A program made the position numbers and the translations under genes. Shown here one piece after another: positions 61,784 through 64,000 of a stretch of 64,000 nt of DNA. The notes below the pieces were generated by a model, which was given only the letters and a program-made list of their open reading frames with translations, was not told the DNA's origin and did not search any database. Each line of letters opens with the position of its first letter. Within the stretch, counting starts at the first letter, position 1. The DNA comes from Bacteroides sp. 224. Lineage in GTDB: Bacteria; Bacteroidota; Bacteroidia; Bacteroidales; Bacteroidaceae. The stretch is taken from the NCBI RefSeq assembly GCF_010500995.1, contig NZ_QVMK01000013.1, forward strand, positions 49,493 to 113,492. The letters are read 5' to 3'.

Positions 61784-62746
61784 ATGAAACAGATTCTTTA
61801 TTTTACTTTATTGATTTTTATTTTTAATGGCTGTAAAAATAGTAATAATACAAAAACAAGCAATGAAGTACTTGCTGTTGATTCTTCTGTAGAAAAAAGA
61901 CCTATTCTATGTGATTCTTCTCCGAATGTAGAAGATGAGAATGAAAGGCATGAACTTAAATTCTTACAGTGTCTTAACTTATCAGATACATCTATCGTTT
62001 TTAAATATCTACAAGAAGATAGTATGAAGTCATATCTGGGGGAAATTGAGAAAATAGAATATATCCCATATTACTCTTCAAATGAGCACTTTATAGAAAT
62101 ATACCCTAACAATAAAACTCAGATAGAAGGAAATATTCACGAATGCGGTTTTTTTGAAATTCAAGGGGAGCTAAATTCTATAAGCGTTGGGAGAATAAAG
62201 GATAGAATTTCAAAAATCCCATATATTTATTGGGATGAAAAGTATGTGATACCAAATGTTTTAGGAGATACTGCTGTCTTTTTTAGAGACAGTAAAAATA
62301 TGGAAATATTAGTGGATAAATTCTGTAAAGCAGTGAACATAGAAAACAGAGCACTTGCTGAAAGTTATATAAATTTCCCTGTCGCTTTCAATGACTCATT
62401 GCATGAAAACTTGGATTTTTTGTGGGGAGAGCAGAACTTTAAGGAATGGAAAGATGTGATAACTATAATTTCTAAAGATATTCCTCAATATACACATTTT
62501 ATACCTCTGCGTGTGGACACATATAATAGAGGAGGGATATTTATACAGAAAACAGAAAATATGTATGTATCAGATGATGATATAGAGACGTATAAATACA
62601 TGACGGATTATGATTGTGGGCAATTTTTTGTTTACTATGATGAATGTATTGAAGATGAAAGCAAAATTTTCCCTAAAACCTATGCAATGCGCATCATGCG
62701 AGTAGATGGAGAATTGAAAATCTCTTCGTTTATTTATAGGAGATGA
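61784..62746 (+). CDS. Lipoprotein downstream of the immunity tandem
   Basis: The 320-residue product has a lipoprotein signal (MKQILYFTLLIFIFNGC, Cys17) and a charged mature domain (KFLQCLNLSDTSIVFKYLQEDSMKSYLGEIEKIEYIPYYSSNEHFIEIYP...). It is not a clear paralogue of the three preceding lipoproteins but shares size, localisation and the short 8-bp spacing, so it is probably part of the same operon. It may protect against a different toxin. No family recognised. Confidence 0.65.
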   Translation: MKQILYFTLLIFIFNGCKNSNNTKTSNEVLAVDSSVEKRPILCDSSPNVEDENERHELKFLQCLNLSDTSIVFKYLQEDSMKSYLGEIEKIEYIPYYSSNEHFIEIYPNNKTQIEGNIHECGFFEIQGELNSISVGRIKDRISKIPYIYWDEKYVIPNVLGDTAVFFRDSKNMEILVDKFCKAVNIENRALAESYINFPVAFNDSLHENLDFLWGEQNFKEWKDVITIISKDIPQYTHFIPLRVDTYNRGGIFIQKTENMYVSDDDIETYKYMTDYDCGQFFVYYDECIEDESKIFPKTYAMRIMRVDGELKISSFIYRR

Positions 62747-62752
62747 TCTTAA

Positions 62753-62875
62753 AAAGAAAAAAACTATATATGACACAGGAACAGACACAACAATATTAAA
62801 CAGAAATGATATAGTTGATTTTCATCGTTTCTTTGATTTGATAGAGCCAAATTCTGACTTAAACTTAAATTTTTA
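62753..62875 (+). pseudogene. Possible remnant of a coding sequence
   Basis: Between two lipoprotein genes a frame without its own start reads DDLKKKKTIYDTGTDTTILNRNDIVDFHRFFDLIEPNSDL to a TAA at 62873-62875. The stretch from NRNDIVDFHRFFDL onward looks protein-like (helical, amphipathic) rather than random. It could be the tail of a deleted effector or immunity gene. Too short to be sure. Confidence 0.3.
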
Positions 62876-64000
62876 ATGAATATTATAACAAAAAAAATGT
62901 GGTGGATTATTACTTCGTTACTTTGTTTCTTTATATTGTTTTTATTCGTTTCCTTTGTTCCCAAACAAAAAAACGATTGTATAGCAGTTGACTTAAAAGC
63001 TAATCAACTATTTAAATATACGATAGACACAACATTAGAGCAAACAAGATTAAGAGCCTTGGAGCATTATAAACAATGTCCTCCTTTACGCCCAGATCGT
63101 TTTCGAAGACGTGTAAAAATGCTGTGGGGTATTGATGTGAATGACTATCCTCAAAATTCAAAAATTTGGTTTGGAAACGAGGAATTTAAACTGTCTGTAA
63201 AACATCAAACCATAGAAGGTTTTGTTAATGTAGAGAACTATCCGTTTTCAGTATCTATTCCTCCTGATACAATTTACCCTTTTATGAGACAGTATCTATT
63301 TTTTAACGATTCAACCGCTGTTAATGTGTTAGAAAACTATAAGAGAAAAGCATATCAAAAGAACACACCACAATCTGAGATTATTGATGAAGATGTGATG
63401 TCTTTGGCTGATTTCCAATATATGATTTACAACAGCGTTATCTTTCTTCTTCCCGATCCTTATAATTTTTATAAATACATTGACGAACACTCTTATTATG
63501 GATATGAATATGGTCTTTATAAAATTTCATCGAATCCAGACTGTCTTAAAAGAACATCTGATATTCGAAGTGATCTACTGGTTTTATATATTCAAAATGA
63601 ACAAAAAAAAGGAAGAGTTATTGGAGGGAACAATTTAATTAAGGATAATTGTTTAGACTTAGGATTTGATTTGGATTTAGAAACGGGCTATGTTTCATTT
63701 ACTTATTTAAGAAGTGTATTGCACAGTTACAAAAATCAACCTTGGTTTAGTTATTCAACACATAGAGGAATTTGTACGGTACTTTCTTTTTTAATTCAAC
63801 TAAAGCACAAAATTCAAAATAAAGTTGTAGTTGAATATATGTCTGGTAAGAGAGATTATCAAATTGAAGGTATTACAGAAGGAGGGCAAACATTTGTACG
63901 TGAATCTCTTCTTTCCAACAATTACTATGGCTATACTCTTCTTCGTGAATTCTGCGAAAATCCCATGCGTGAGACTCCCATTCTTGAAAAAATTGGAACA
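62876..64000 (+). CDS. Membrane-anchored protein of the T6SS cargo region (partial)
   Basis: The frame starts with ATG at 62876 and is open to the window end (375 codons). The N-terminus has one transmembrane anchor (WWIITSLLCFFILFLFVSFVP, ~9-29) with no lipobox. The rest is periplasmic in this topology: aromatic-rich and mixed (LEHYKQCPPLRPDRFRRRVKMLWGIDVND, later YLRSVLHSYKNQPWFSYSTHRGICTVLSFLIQLKH). I do not recognise it. It lies in line with the immunity lipoproteins and may be a membrane-bound immunity protein or belong to the next cargo unit. Confidence 0.65.
   Translation, partial: MNIITKKMWWIITSLLCFFILFLFVSFVPKQKNDCIAVDLKANQLFKYTIDTTLEQTRLRALEHYKQCPPLRPDRFRRRVKMLWGIDVNDYPQNSKIWFGNEEFKLSVKHQTIEGFVNVENYPFSVSIPPDTIYPFMRQYLFFNDSTAVNVLENYKRKAYQKNTPQSEIIDEDVMSLADFQYMIYNSVIFLLPDPYNFYKYIDEHSYYGYEYGLYKISSNPDCLKRTSDIRSDLLVLYIQNEQKKGRVIGGNNLIKDNCLDLGFDLDLETGYVSFTYLRSVLHSYKNQPWFSYSTHRGICTVLSFLIQLKHKIQNKVVVEYMSGKRDYQIEGITEGGQTFVRESLLSNNYYGYTLLREFCENPMRETPILEKIGT

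Overview
The window is chromosomal DNA of a Bacteroidales bacterium, most likely a Bacteroides or close relative. Signs of this are AT-rich DNA, a SusCD-type polysaccharide locus with DUF4998/DUF5000 lipoproteins, a type III glutamine synthetase (glnN), the Bacteroidetes promoter pattern TTTG-N19/20-TAnnTTTG in front of several genes, and a Bacteroidetes-style type VI secretion (T6SS) VgrG cluster.

Region by region. 1-6941: 3' end of a polysaccharide-utilisation locus (two surface lipoproteins, a GH95 alpha-L-fucosidase-like enzyme and a convergent GH3 enzyme). 7150-17380: housekeeping genes (fumarase, DUF4954 protein, hflX, yjjG-type phosphatase, coiled-coil lipoprotein, rsmI, tdk, AI-2E-type permease). 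17458-26731: an accessory region beginning at a tRNA-Lys gene. Its first 4.3 kb (RES protein, truncated primase-helicase paralogue, nonsense-broken YhcG-like nuclease, phosphoesterase fragment) is bounded by a 13-bp copy of the tRNA 3' end. A defence operon follows: RloA/AbiLi ATPase, RloB/AbiLii broken by one TAG, and a TOTE-type primase-helicase-PLD protein. 27152-31139: an unknown membrane protein, a cobalamin-riboswitch-controlled BtuH-like lipoprotein, superoxide dismutase, rubredoxin and a MarR regulator. 31458-50: ECF sigma operon, then core genes from rnz and rpsA through glnN, a Crp/Fnr regulator, trxB, a LolA-like protein, ftsK, a DUF5063/exonuclease/rRNA methyltransferase operon, a nucleoside permease, a DUF151 nuclease and rsmE, ending at 51090. 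51804-64000: T6SS cargo cluster with VgrG, an unknown linker gene, a 1448-residue effector carrying a PAAR-like head, a GH19/lysozyme-like domain and an M15-like peptidase domain, and then a tandem set of lipoproteins that look like immunity proteins. Three of these are recent duplicates and the middle one is frameshifted in an A8 tract.

The most notable points are: (i) four unrelated intergenic arrays with a 22-23 bp period and GC-rich cores in otherwise AT-rich DNA (4298, 9166, 31277, 51503); (ii) the decaying tRNA-Lys defence island with nested attachment-site copies and two single in-frame nonsense codons; (iii) the two-enzyme T6SS effector with its mosaic immunity tandem; (iv) a pair of matching palindromes 53 bp apart upstream of glnN. 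Everything here is read by eye from sequence and family knowledge; no database search was run.
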